DNA of 64,000 nt, from positions 89,145 through 153,144 of the forward strand of contig JANIHI010000003.1 in NCBI GenBank assembly GCA_024518585.1. The letters run 5' to 3'. Below the pieces are notes generated by a model that was given only the letters and a program-made list of their open reading frames with translations, made no database searches and had not been told where the DNA came from. This DNA is from Methanolinea sp. GTDB lineage: Archaea > Halobacteriota > Methanomicrobia > Methanomicrobiales > Methanospirillaceae. Positions 43,528 through 51,592 of this stretch are shown here, piece after piece. Positions within the stretch are counted from its first letter, which is position 1; the number at the start of each line of letters is the position of its first letter. A program made the position numbers and the translations under genes.

Positions 43528-44715
43528 TTAGAAAAACAGCATGCGCATCGCAGTGGCAGATGCAGGACCGTCCTTTGACGGGAACAGGATGCGGGGCAAA
43601 TCCCCGTCTGAAACCTTTCCCACCAGCGGAAAATCCCCCGTGCGGTGGATGCCCCTGTCCTCGAGCGAGGGGGAATGGACATGGTAGGAAAGGCTCTCGA
43701 TGTCTGTCGTGACGGCAATCATCTCCTGGACATTGAAGATCCGTTCATTCCCGGGCACCTCGTGAATCTCTTGCAGGGCGTACACGCCATCCTCGATGAA
43801 GATGACGTTCGTCGGTATGCCGTCCATGGCTGCGGCAATGGCAAGCGAGAGACCCCCAAACGTCCACTCCGAACAGTAGGGAGGGTGCGTGATGAACACG
43901 CTTAAGCCCGGAACTCCCCCGCCTTCGCATCCCGCAGGAACAGTCCAGCCGCCCATGTGCGAGGCAACCGGGTAGAAACCGGGAAACCTGGCGAGAATCT
44001 CTTTCAGTGGCCTGATGGCGATATCCTGGATGCAGGATGCCGGTTCACAGAAACCCGTCCCGGGGTTCATCTGGTAGTACCCCCTTGCCGTTGCGCACCG
44101 CGAACAGGCAGCAAACCACGGGTCGCGGCATGACCGGACGGTCTCTCCCGCGAGTGCGGAAACACCTTTCCCGATGTTCTCGAACTCCGAGGGGCGCTGG
44201 CCATCATGCAGGACGTGGACGCCGTCAAGGTAGCAGTAGAGCTCGGGGTGCAGCCCCGCCTCGACCACACTGGCAAGGAACCTGAGCATGTAGACCGGGA
44301 CCCTGCTCATGTAGGGAGAGTTGCAAAGGAGGAATGCAGCGTTCTTCGTCCCTTTCCAGTCCATTTCGAGGGCAAAGACGAGTTCTCCCCAGAAAGATCG
44401 CCCGTTGCCTGCCCCCGTAACCCGGATACCCGGTATCCCGGATGCAACAGGGTCGAAGAGTCCCTGCAGGAGAAGCACATCGCCGTCTGCAGTAATCCGC
44501 ACGGATGGCATCCGGGAGAGCGTGACCCAACCAGGGCGGGTACGAGCATCCAGGAGGCTGAAGAGGGCGTCTCCCGAAAGAAAGATCTTTACAGATCCCG
44601 TCTCATTGGATGCTCCCTCTCCTCCTGCCGCGCTGATCACCCCGCTGAGCCATCTCATCCGTTCCCCGGTGACGGGTTCGCAAAAGAAGAAGGTCGAGGA
44701 GGACACGTGCATCAT
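43528..44715 (-). CDS. Three-domain DsrE/F/H-like (TusBCD-like) fusion protein
   Basis: A 395-residue cytosolic protein. Three stacked domains are visible: an N-terminal one (SVKIFLSGDALFSLLDARTR, DGDVLLLQGLFDP) resembling DsrH/TusB; a middle DsrE-like domain (AAFLLCNSPYMSRVPVYMLR, LYCYLDGVHVLHDGQ, with cysteines in FAACSRCATARGYY); and a C-terminal one (FITHPPYCSEWTFGGLSLAI, DGIPTNVIFIEDGVYALQEI) like DsrF/TusC. Normally these are three separate subunits of a sulfur-relay complex. The ATG at 44715 overlaps the stop of the YeeE/YedE gene (ATGA). Domain assignments are by pattern and not equally certain; the middle and last are best. Confidence 0.7.
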   Translation of the reverse strand: MMHVSSSTFFFCEPVTGERMRWLSGVISAAGGEGASNETGSVKIFLSGDALFSLLDARTRPGWVTLSRMPSVRITADGDVLLLQGLFDPVASGIPGIRVTGAGNGRSFWGELVFALEMDWKGTKNAAFLLCNSPYMSRVPVYMLRFLASVVEAGLHPELYCYLDGVHVLHDGQRPSEFENIGKGVSALAGETVRSCRDPWFAACSRCATARGYYQMNPGTGFCEPASCIQDIAIRPLKEILARFPGFYPVASHMGGWTVPAGCEGGGVPGLSVFITHPPYCSEWTFGGLSLAIAAAMDGIPTNVIFIEDGVYALQEIHEVPGNERIFNVQEMIAVTTDIESLSYHVHSPSLEDRGIHRTGDFPLVGKVSDGDLPRILFPSKDGPASATAMRMLFF

Positions 44716-45236
44716 GCCCCCAGCCCGAGAGATTTCACCATGAGAACAACCCACCCCGATACGAACGCTGCAAAGACCGGGGAAGCGACAGCCATCCCGA
44801 GCAGGAAGAACGCTGCCTTGTAATTCCCCTCAGACGTCATCACGGCCTGGCGGATGGGGCATCCCCCAAGGAGAACGCAGATGAATCCGACGAGGAAACC
44901 GGGAATCACGGCGAGCATGACGGAGGCTGCCAGGCCCAGTCCTGCAGGGGCTCCCGGCACGGGGGTCAAGGGACCGCTCGTGAGGGCCCAGAAGAAGTGT
45001 TCCATTGCCGCAGGTGTCAGGGTCCAGAAGAGGAGATATCCGAGGAAGGAGAAGGCGATTAGGGCCAGGTACCCTGAAAGGATCCGCGTGTGGCGGAAGA
45101 GGAAAAAGTCACGGAACCCCCCGATCGAGCAGAAACCTGAGCGCTGGGCAAGGTATCCGATCAGGACACCGAGCAGAAGGGTCAATGCAGGGACCGCGTA
45201 GATCGCAGTCTCCATGGGCAGGACACCGGTTGCCAT
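44712..45236 (-). CDS. YeeE/YedE sulfur transport half-protein, second copy
   Basis: A 174-residue membrane protein with four or five helices. The YeeE/YedE (DUF395) hallmarks are both present: LAQRSGFCSIGGFRDFFLFR near residue 30 and the second cysteine loop VGFICVLLGGCPIRQAVMTS near 125. These form a channel passing thiosulfate-like compounds in characterised relatives; selenium compounds are an alternative in others. It starts within the stop codon of the first copy (TGATG) and overlaps the DsrE-like gene. Confidence 0.85.
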   Translation of the reverse strand: MATGVLPMETAIYAVPALTLLLGVLIGYLAQRSGFCSIGGFRDFFLFRHTRILSGYLALIAFSFLGYLLFWTLTPAAMEHFFWALTSGPLTPVPGAPAGLGLAASVMLAVIPGFLVGFICVLLGGCPIRQAVMTSEGNYKAAFFLLGMAVASPVFAAFVSGWVVLMVKSLGLGA

Positions 45237-45766
45237 CAGGCATCCTCCCTTTCGGCCCGCCTCAGCATGAAGGCCGTGCCCGCAATGACGCCAAGGGCCA
45301 TTGCCACGATGAAGATCAGGGCGATGAGATCACCGTACCCGGTCCGGAGCGCCGCCCGGTAAGGGCACCCCCCGAAGATCATCGCGAGGATGAGCACGAG
45401 GAAACCTCCAAGAAAATAGATCAGGTAGTCCCGGAAGGATCCTTTTTTCACGGCATGCTCCCTGTGAAGGCGTGCAGAAACGTATGCACCGATCAGGACA
45501 CCGGCAACGCTCATCACGGGGAGAACGGAATTCTTCGAGATGGAGGCAAGGGCAAGGGATGTCCCGGTGAGAATATTGAAAACGCCGTTTACGAGGTCCC
45601 GCGTATGGCATGCGACGCAGAACCCGTAGGCTTCGGGGCCTCCGGCACTGATGAGGAGGGACTGTGATAATGCAGCAAGCATCCCGATTAATGCACCGAG
45701 AAACGCGGGATGCCGGACGAGGAGGGATGTAATGTTGCGGACCGTGCTACAAATGCTGCATGGCAT
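45236..45766 (-). CDS. YeeE/YedE sulfur transport half-protein, first copy
   Basis: A 176-residue membrane protein. Conserved cysteine loops are EAYGFCVACHTRDLVNGVFN near residue 50 and LILAMIFGGCPYRAALRTGY near 130. Together the two half-size genes could make a two-part channel where other organisms have one long YedE. It is the first gene of the leftward operon. A CAAAATATTATAGC box at about 45793-45808 lies some 30-40 bp before its ATG. The N-terminus MPCSICS adds two further cysteines. Confidence 0.85.
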   Translation of the reverse strand: MPCSICSTVRNITSLLVRHPAFLGALIGMLAALSQSLLISAGGPEAYGFCVACHTRDLVNGVFNILTGTSLALASISKNSVLPVMSVAGVLIGAYVSARLHREHAVKKGSFRDYLIYFLGGFLVLILAMIFGGCPYRAALRTGYGDLIALIFIVAMALGVIAGTAFMLRRAEREDA

Positions 45767-45792
45767 GGGTCAGTACAATTCGGCATTTTTTG

Positions 45793-45808
45793 CTATAATA
45801 TTTTGGAA
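45793..45808 (-). promoter_or_regulatory. TATA box for the YeeE/YedE operon
   Basis: On the minus strand AAAATATTATAG stands in an AT-rich island 30-40 bp before the first YeeE/YedE start, within the divergent intergenic region shared with the arsenic operon. Confidence 0.5.
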
Positions 45809-45867
45809 CAATTTATGCGCTTATGTGACACAAAAAACGCAGATGGACATGAAGATTCAAAATTATT

Positions 45868-45887
45868 ATATTTGAATAATCGAATAT
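45868..45887 (+). promoter_or_regulatory. Candidate ArsR operator (inverted repeat over the promoter)
   Basis: ATATTTGA, four bases (ATAA), then TCGAATAT form an inverted repeat with eight-base half-sites and one mismatch. It overlaps the TTATTATATTT promoter element and lies 13 bp before the permease ATG. Half-sites of this AT-rich type with TTTGA are typical for ArsR/SmtB repressors, and an arsR gene is second in the operon, so autorepression is likely. Confidence 0.6.
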
Positions 45888-45899
45888 AGTAATACCACT

Positions 45900-47018
45900 A
45901 TGACGGCAATCAATGACCTCTTCACGGCCGGGCAGTTTTTCCTGGTCATCACCCTGGAACTGGTCCTTCTTTTCCTTGCGATCAGCTTCCTCGTGGGACT
46001 CATCCAGGAATACATCCCCGAAGGGAAGATCCGGCGGGCACTCTCCTCGCGGCACAGGGTCACGGGGACATCTCTTGGTGCATTCTTTGGAGCCCTGACG
46101 CCCTTCTGCTCCTGTTCGACAATTCCCGTGCTCGTCGGCCTGATCAATTCCCGGGTCCCGTTCGGCGCCTGCATGGCATTCCTCCTGGCATCCCCGCTCT
46201 TGAACCCGGTCATCGTCTTCATGATGCTGGCGTTCTTCGGACCAATCCCGACCATCATCTACTGCGCGATCACGTTTTGCATCGCAGTGATATCGGGCAT
46301 CCTCCTCGAGGAAAGGGGATACATCCGGTTCGTCAAACCGGTTGGGCCGGCAAAGAATGCGCAGCCGTCGGGTGCAGGGCAGGGGTGCTGCACCGCAAAC
46401 CCTGTTTTTCCTGTGAATGCAAATACGGGATGCTGTCCGGGCAACCCCTTTTCACCGGATAAGGAAAATGCGGGCAAAACCGTGCAGGCCCCGGCATGCG
46501 GGTGTTCGTGCGGTTCAGCGGATGTCCCCGCGAAAACCTCTTTGGGTGCAGACCCGGGCGGAAAGAATGAATCAACGGGTTCCTTCCACGCCCACAGGAT
46601 AAAGTCCGCCCTGGGTTTTTCCTTCCGCCTTTTCCGCCAGTTAATCCCCTATCTCGTCCTCGGGGCAGCAATCGGGGCGTTCATCTACGGTTTCGTGCCC
46701 GAAGACCTGATTGTCTCCCTCGCGGGTCCGGAAAACCCCCTCGCCATCCCGGTCGCTGCAATCATCGGCATCCCGATGTATATCAGGGCAGAGACGATAA
46801 TTCCCATCAGTGCGGTTCTCCTCGCGAAGGGGATGGGCCTCGGTGCAGTCATGGCGCTCATCATCGGAGGGGCTGGGGCAAGCATTCCCGAGGTGACCCT
46901 CCTTGCATCCATCTTTGAGCGGAGGCTCGTTGCAGCGTTCGTTTTAGTCGTCCTCGGGGTCGCCATCAGCGCGGGGGTCATCCTGCAGGTCCTGCAGGCG
47001 TCGGGACTCCTGGGGTGA
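45900..47018 (+). CDS. ArsP/DUF318-type permease with cysteine-rich cytosolic loop
   Basis: A 372-residue membrane protein. The DUF318 hallmark GAFFGALTPFCSCSTIPVLV lies near residue 62, followed by ACMAFLLASPLLNPVIVFMM; the second half repeats the pattern (FVPEDLIVSLAGPENPLAIP, MYIRAETIIPISAVLLAKGM). Related proteins export organoarsenicals or other metal compounds. The central loop has many cysteines (GQGCCTANP, NTGCCPGNP, ACGCSCGS), likely metal-binding. First gene of a seven-gene plus-strand operon with arsR and arsC. Confidence 0.85.
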   Translation: MTAINDLFTAGQFFLVITLELVLLFLAISFLVGLIQEYIPEGKIRRALSSRHRVTGTSLGAFFGALTPFCSCSTIPVLVGLINSRVPFGACMAFLLASPLLNPVIVFMMLAFFGPIPTIIYCAITFCIAVISGILLEERGYIRFVKPVGPAKNAQPSGAGQGCCTANPVFPVNANTGCCPGNPFSPDKENAGKTVQAPACGCSCGSADVPAKTSLGADPGGKNESTGSFHAHRIKSALGFSFRLFRQLIPYLVLGAAIGAFIYGFVPEDLIVSLAGPENPLAIPVAAIIGIPMYIRAETIIPISAVLLAKGMGLGAVMALIIGGAGASIPEVTLLASIFERRLVAAFVLVVLGVAISAGVILQVLQASGLLG

Positions 47019-47059
47019 AGACCACTGGGTTTATCCGGGTACACCATGGAGGTATGTAC

Positions 47060-47458
47060 ATGACGGGCAGGACAGGCCGGCACCGGGGATCGTCCCTGTC
47101 GCGGTATACCGCCATCTTCAAGGCGCTCTCTGATGAGACCCGGCTCCGGATATATATCCTCCTCGGTCGGGGGGAGCTCTGCGTCTGCCATATCCAGGCA
47201 GCACTCGGGACAACCCAGACCAAGGTCTCACGCCATCTCGGTGTCCTGCGAAATGCCGGCCTCGTCACAGCCCGACGGGAAGGACTCTGGATTTATTACC
47301 GGAGGTCGGACCCGGGACCTCCTGCTATACGGTTTTTTACGAGGGATCTTGCCCGGCTCCTTGACAAAGACCCGGACCTTGGCACACCGGTGGGGAGGGA
47401 AGGACAGTGCGAATGCGAAGAAGAGGTGGTTTCTCACGAGAAGGAAACTCATCATTGA
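47060..47458 (+). CDS. arsR: ArsR family metalloregulator
   Basis: A 132-residue winged-helix repressor. The pattern IFKALSDETRLRIYILLGRG is followed by the metal-sensing motif ELCVCHIQAALGTTQTKVSR (ELCVC as in arsenic-responsive ArsR) and the wing LRNAGLVTARREGLWIYYRR. A second cysteine cluster, QCECEEE, sits near the C-terminus. The frame is open from a GTG at 47015, but GGAGGT lies six bases before the ATG at 47060. Its stop overlaps the likely start of the next gene. Confidence 0.9.
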   Translation: MTGRTGRHRGSSLSRYTAIFKALSDETRLRIYILLGRGELCVCHIQAALGTTQTKVSRHLGVLRNAGLVTARREGLWIYYRRSDPGPPAIRFFTRDLARLLDKDPDLGTPVGREGQCECEEEVVSHEKETHH

Positions 47459-47870
47459 ATGGAAGCACATCGGGAACGATGTGTCCGGCACGTGCGAACG
47501 CTGCAGCCTGACCGGCGATGCGATTCGCGATGTTTTGAATGACCTTGGACCTTATTTCAGGGATAAAGACGTCACACCCGAGTTACGGGAGACTGTCCTG
47601 CCCGATGCGGAGATCGGCGTATCGAACCAGGTTCTCCTGGATGGCGTCCCTCTCGAGGACTACCTTGCCGGCGCGAAAGTGGTTGCGACCCCCTGCTGTT
47701 CCTGTGCCTGTATCACGGGACAGGACGAGGCCTATTGCCGTGCGATCGAGTATGCAGGGCGCCGCTACGAGGCGATTTCGCCGGACCTGCTGAAACAGGT
47801 GATTATCGATGTGGTGGAGAGAGAGAAAGGAACGTGTAACTGCGGTTGTGCATGCAATGGCCCGTCCTGA
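47454..47870 (+). CDS. DUF2703 cysteine-rich protein of arsenic clusters
   Basis: About 138 residues. The DUF2703 pattern is clear: IEWKHIGNDVSGTCERCSLT at the start, then ELRETVLPDAEIGVSNQVLL and a cysteine cluster TPCCSCACITGQDEAYCRAI, and a C-terminal CNCGCACN tail. Such proteins accompany arsenic genes; a metal or thiol role is likely. No ATG, GTG or TTG opens this frame near the conserved start. An ATT at 47454 lies nine bases after an AGAAGGA ribosome binding site and overlaps the arsR stop, mimicking a coupled ATGA junction, so I take ATT as the start. Confidence 0.75.
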   Translation: MEWKHIGNDVSGTCERCSLTGDAIRDVLNDLGPYFRDKDVTPELRETVLPDAEIGVSNQVLLDGVPLEDYLAGAKVVATPCCSCACITGQDEAYCRAIEYAGRRYEAISPDLLKQVIIDVVEREKGTCNCGCACNGPS

Positions 47871-47929
47871 AGGACACTCCCGTAGTCTACCGCGGAAAAT
47901 GCCCGGAAAAATGCACTGAGAGGACGTGC

Positions 47930-48367
47930 ATGTTTAAGCAGGAGAAAAAGAGAAACGTTCTCTTCATCTGCACGCACAACTCTGCACGCTCCCAGATGGC
48001 AGAGGGGTACCTGCGGGCCCGGTTCGGCGACCGTTTCGATGCATTTTCGGCCGGGACAACGGCAACATCGGTCCATCCCCTTGCCATTGCGGTCATGAAA
48101 GAGATCGGCATCGATATATCGGGTCAGCGCTCGAAACAGATCACGGAATTTGCCGGGAGAGAGATGGACCTCGTGGTGACCGTGTGCGATTCTGCGCGGA
48201 GTGCCTGTTCCTTCTTTCCCTGGGCAAAAGAGACCCTCCATGTTCCATTCCCTGATCCGGTCGACAAGGAGGTGGAAGGGGAAAGCCGAATTGACGTTTT
48301 CCGAAAGGTAAGGGACGAGATTGTGGGATGGATTGACGGGTATTTCGCGGGAGGAGAGACCGGATGA
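47930..48367 (+). CDS. arsC: Arsenate reductase, low-molecular-weight phosphatase type
   Basis: Reduces arsenate to arsenite. A 145-residue protein with the P-loop NVLFICTHNSARSQMAEGYL (CX5R) and the cysteine region LVVTVCDSARSACSFFPWAK, plus FPDPVD as the acid Asp loop. This is the thioredoxin-linked ArsC class. I start at the ATG at 47930 with GAGAGGACGTGC upstream; an upstream open frame would add a Cys-rich segment (GKCPEKCTERTC), so a longer product from the TTG at 47846 is possible. It overlaps the next gene by 4 nt. Confidence 0.92.
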   Translation: MFKQEKKRNVLFICTHNSARSQMAEGYLRARFGDRFDAFSAGTTATSVHPLAIAVMKEIGIDISGQRSKQITEFAGREMDLVVTVCDSARSACSFFPWAKETLHVPFPDPVDKEVEGESRIDVFRKVRDEIVGWIDGYFAGGETG

Positions 48368-48735
48368 CGGAGGAGGACCGCCCCGTCCTGCTCCTGACAT
48401 GCTCGGGGATATCCCACACGGGGCAGCTTACGACACTGATGGGGCGTTTTCTCCGGAGCATGCACCCGGCCCTCCTCTCGCGCCACGTTGTTCTTACCAG
48501 TCTTTCACGTCCCCTCGAAGAGGAACTTGACGGTGACGAACGCCTGGTCGTCGTCGATGGATGCGACCAGTGTTGTGCCAGGAAGAGGGTTCTCCTGACC
48601 GGCAAGGTCATGGACAAGCACCTCGTTGCAACAGCAGAAGGAATTACAAAGCGGGGGATGGAAGAACCACGGTTTGACGAGATCCAGAAGCTGTCAAACC
48701 TAATCATAAGAATTTTGAAAAACGACGGTGAATAA
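48364..48735 (+). CDS. DGC-domain putative zinc-binding protein
   Basis: A 123-residue protein with the features that name the DGC family: an N-terminal LLLTCSGISHTGQLTTLMGR and DGCDQCCARKRVLL near residue 68. Four or more cysteines suggest a zinc or metalloid site. Genes of this family are often next to arsC and permease genes, as here. Its ATG overlaps the arsC stop (ATGA). Confidence 0.85.
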   Translation: MTEEDRPVLLLTCSGISHTGQLTTLMGRFLRSMHPALLSRHVVLTSLSRPLEEELDGDERLVVVDGCDQCCARKRVLLTGKVMDKHLVATAEGITKRGMEEPRFDEIQKLSNLIIRILKNDGE

Positions 48736-48764
48736 ATGAACAGGGAGCCTCCTGGACAAGAATC

Positions 48765-49229
48765 ATGAATAAGAGAAGTATTGCCAATGTACCCGTTCTC
48801 CTCCTCGTCCTCGCATCCCTGCTCGTGGCAGGGTGCCTGACGCAGGTGAAAACGGGGGAGAGTGCCGTGAACAGGTCTCTCTCATCCGTCGAAAAGGTCG
48901 AGGTCTACCACTTCCACGCGACCCGCCAGTGTTATTCCTGCATTGTCCTAGGGCAATACGCAGAGGAGACGGCAAAGACGTATTTTGGACAAGAGCTTGC
49001 GTCAGGAAAACTGGTCTTTGGCCACATCAATGTCGATCTCCCGGAGAACAGGGCAATCGTGGAGAAGTACGGTCCCACCGGGTCCTCTCTCTGGATAGGG
49101 GTCTACAACAAAGGTGAATTCTCCAAGGAGGAGAACATCAGGGTATGGTACAAGATCGGGAACAAGGAAGAGTATATGGAGTACCTGAGGGGAGTGATTG
49201 AAAAGAGGCTCGCGGGAGACCTATCGTGA
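48765..49229 (+). CDS. Thioredoxin-like lipoprotein (nitrophorin-domain type)
   Basis: A 154-residue exported protein. A lipoprotein signal ends at LASLLVAGCLTQ (Cys near residue 24). The mature part has VEVYHFHATRQCYSCIVLGQ with a CYSC redox pair, then GKLVFGHINVDLPENRAIVE, giving a thioredoxin-like fold. It would act outside the membrane. It overlaps the next gene, a CcdA-like membrane protein, which could feed it electrons. Together they form a redox pair within the arsenic operon. Confidence 0.82.
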   Translation: MNKRSIANVPVLLLVLASLLVAGCLTQVKTGESAVNRSLSSVEKVEVYHFHATRQCYSCIVLGQYAEETAKTYFGQELASGKLVFGHINVDLPENRAIVEKYGPTGSSLWIGVYNKGEFSKEENIRVWYKIGNKEEYMEYLRGVIEKRLAGDLS

Positions 49230-49957
49230 TCGACTTTGCAGGTGCCATGGAGACCTTCGGGACCAGTGGCATCCCCCTTGTCGCGGCGTTCTTCATCGGT
49301 CTCCTGATGACGTTTTCCCCCTGTCCGCTTGCCACGAATATCACCGCCATTGCTTTCATCTCGAAGAAGATCGGTGACAGCAGGCACACGGTCCTCGTCG
49401 GGACACTCTACAGCCTGGGAAGAATGGCAGCCTACATCGCACTCACGGCCCTTATTGTCCATGCCGGCCTGAATATACAGGCCCTCTCGTTTTTCCTCCA
49501 GGAATACGGGGAGAAAGTGATCGGGCCTTTCCTCGTCCTCATGGGGATCCTGATGCTGGAAATTGTCGAGGTCCCATTTTCCGGTGGTCACGGCTGGCTC
49601 CAGAAGATTGAGCTCTCCCTTGGTGAAAAGGGGTACCTGGGGGCGTTCTTCCTGGGCGTCATCTTTGCTCTCGCCCTCTGCCCGTTTGCCGCAGTCCTCT
49701 TCTTCGGCATGCTGGTCCCGATAGCATTGAAGACCGGGGACGCCCTTTTTGTCCCCGCTGTCTTTGCGATTGCGACGGCACTGCCGGTCATCGTCATTTC
49801 CCTTATCCTTGTCAGGGGCGTGAACCGGCTCTCAAACGTGATGCAGAAGGTGCAGGATATGGAGAAATGGGTAAAATGGGCTGTTGCCGCAGTATTCATC
49901 TGCACCGGGGTGTACTACATCGCGATCGTGTACGGTCCGGCGGTCGGTCTGGGGTGA
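49226..49957 (+). CDS. CcdA/DsbD-like membrane protein of the arsenic operon (ArsG-like)
   Basis: A 243-residue protein with six membrane helices. Conserved loops are FIGLLMTFSPCPLATNITAI near residue 30 and VIFALALCPFAAVLFFGMLV near 148, each with the Cys-Pro pair typical of CcdA-type thiol transporters. In related clusters such proteins are called ArsG efflux permeases, so either electron transfer to the preceding thioredoxin-like lipoprotein or metalloid efflux is possible. Last gene of the operon; overlaps the lipoprotein gene by 4 nt. Confidence 0.82.
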   Translation: MIDFAGAMETFGTSGIPLVAAFFIGLLMTFSPCPLATNITAIAFISKKIGDSRHTVLVGTLYSLGRMAAYIALTALIVHAGLNIQALSFFLQEYGEKVIGPFLVLMGILMLEIVEVPFSGGHGWLQKIELSLGEKGYLGAFFLGVIFALALCPFAAVLFFGMLVPIALKTGDALFVPAVFAIATALPVIVISLILVRGVNRLSNVMQKVQDMEKWVKWAVAAVFICTGVYYIAIVYGPAVGLG

Positions 49958-50166
49958 TTTGTGACCGGGCTTCTCCATTCGGGCCTTCATGAGATTGTCA
50001 CCAATGATTTTTCAGGCCAAAGGCGTGGTGAATCCCCGGGGTGTATCCCCCCTTTCCTGATGTCTGCAGGGAAGACTGTCCCCTGCCGGGGACTCTTCCT
50101 CCCCCCCTTTTTCCACGACCACCCCACCATTCTCCTTTTACCCCTTCCGCACCATACCCGCATTGT

Positions 50167-51579
50167 ATGACAGATGCAGGACCAGATGCCTGCCTGGAGG
50201 GAATCCTCTCTCTTCCCGGAGATGACCGGTGGGAGATCGACAGGGCCCACGCGGCAAAAAACGTCACGGCATACGTGGTCCGGTCGTTCGACGGTAGTGC
50301 ACTCGTCTTTTCATTCCCCCTCCTCGTGGTCCGTCCCCTCCGTGCGGAGATCAACCTCGACCCCCGGGGGTCGGCGGGGGCTGTTGCCTGCATCATCGAG
50401 CGCATCAAGGAGAAGGCAGCCTCTGAAGTGGCGCTGGGTCCCCTGGTTGGCCGGGGCTGCCGTTTTCCCCACCAGTTCGCGGCGTTGACCGAGCCCTACA
50501 CGGTGGTATCGTCCCCGGCAGCGCTCGCATCGCACCTCTGGCACGCGGGTGGCCGGAACAACGCAGACGACAGGGGTGTCCACCTCCTCATTGGCGGGGC
50601 GGTCCCGTGCCCGGCTGCGTTCTCGCACCACGAGGTCCCGGAGGTCGTCGAAACCGTTGCCCGCTTCTGCGAGGCGGTTGCGGATGTGACGTTCTCGGTC
50701 CCGGCCAGGGAACTGGAAGCGTCCTGGATGGCAGTTCTCGACCAGCAGCTCCTCCGGGAGATGCTCCCCGAGATGGGGCTTGTCTCGTTTGTCGGGGACG
50801 GAGCCCGCCTTGCCCGGGCATTTTCCCGGTACAGGTGCTACTTCCGGACGGCCGGGCCAAAGCAAGGGACGAATATCCCGTTCTCCTGCCCCCCCGATCT
50901 CTCCCCCGTCGAAATAGACCTCCCTGCGAGCAACAGGACGCAAACCGGCCTTGGGATCAGGAAGAAGGAGGTGTTTGCGGTTGCCGGTTCGAACGCGGCA
51001 GGAAAGACAACGTTCCTCGAGGGGATCATCGCCGGGATGGATGACCATGCCCCCGGCGACGGCAGGGAGATGGTGGTCACCGTGGAGGGTCTCTGCACGG
51101 CGGAGGCCATGAACGCGATCCTGACCGGTGCAGACGTGAGCATGTTCTATTCGGCGCTCCCGCCCGGGATGAGCGGGACGGTGCATGCAGCATCCGGCAT
51201 GGGGAGCGGCTCGATGACCATGGCATACCAGGTGCAGAGGGCGGTCGGGCGGGGCTGCCCGCTGCTCATCATCGACGAGGACCGGGCTGCACCCAACCTT
51301 CTCGTCGGGAGCGCTCTCCAGAAGGAGGATGTAACACCCCTCACCGGGATTCTCTGCCATGACCGGGGAAGGATGAAGGAGACGACCCTCGTCTTTGCTG
51401 CGTGTGCCATGGACATGCTGGTCGCACAGGCAGACCGGATCATGGTCCTCGATCGGCATGTTGCCCATGCAATCGACCGGGAAGTGTTCCGCGAAAGGGT
51501 GGCCCGGTCACTCGAGAGGATGGCCCGTGACTTGCGGGAAGGGGGGAGAAGCAGAAACCCCCGGGAAAGGATCAACTGA
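50167..51579 (+). CDS. Predicted ATPase of the ABC class (PF09818-like)
   Basis: A 470-residue cytosolic protein. The ATPase half has Walker A FAVAGSNAAGKTTFLEGIIA, a long insertion with SALPPGMSGTVHAASGMGSG as signature-like segment, and Walker B CPLLIIDEDRAAPNLLVG (Asp-Glu). The N-terminal half (PLLVVRPLRAEINLDPRGSA, GRGCRFPHQFAA) is typical of the family. No permease is nearby and the function is unknown. I start at the ATG at 50167; the longer open frame upstream is proline-rich and has no start signal. The 209-bp gap upstream shows nothing else. Confidence 0.85.
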   Translation: MTDAGPDACLEGILSLPGDDRWEIDRAHAAKNVTAYVVRSFDGSALVFSFPLLVVRPLRAEINLDPRGSAGAVACIIERIKEKAASEVALGPLVGRGCRFPHQFAALTEPYTVVSSPAALASHLWHAGGRNNADDRGVHLLIGGAVPCPAAFSHHEVPEVVETVARFCEAVADVTFSVPARELEASWMAVLDQQLLREMLPEMGLVSFVGDGARLARAFSRYRCYFRTAGPKQGTNIPFSCPPDLSPVEIDLPASNRTQTGLGIRKKEVFAVAGSNAAGKTTFLEGIIAGMDDHAPGDGREMVVTVEGLCTAEAMNAILTGADVSMFYSALPPGMSGTVHAASGMGSGSMTMAYQVQRAVGRGCPLLIIDEDRAAPNLLVGSALQKEDVTPLTGILCHDRGRMKETTLVFAACAMDMLVAQADRIMVLDRHVAHAIDREVFRERVARSLERMARDLREGGRSRNPRERIN

Positions 51580-51592
51580 ATAACAGGGGGTA

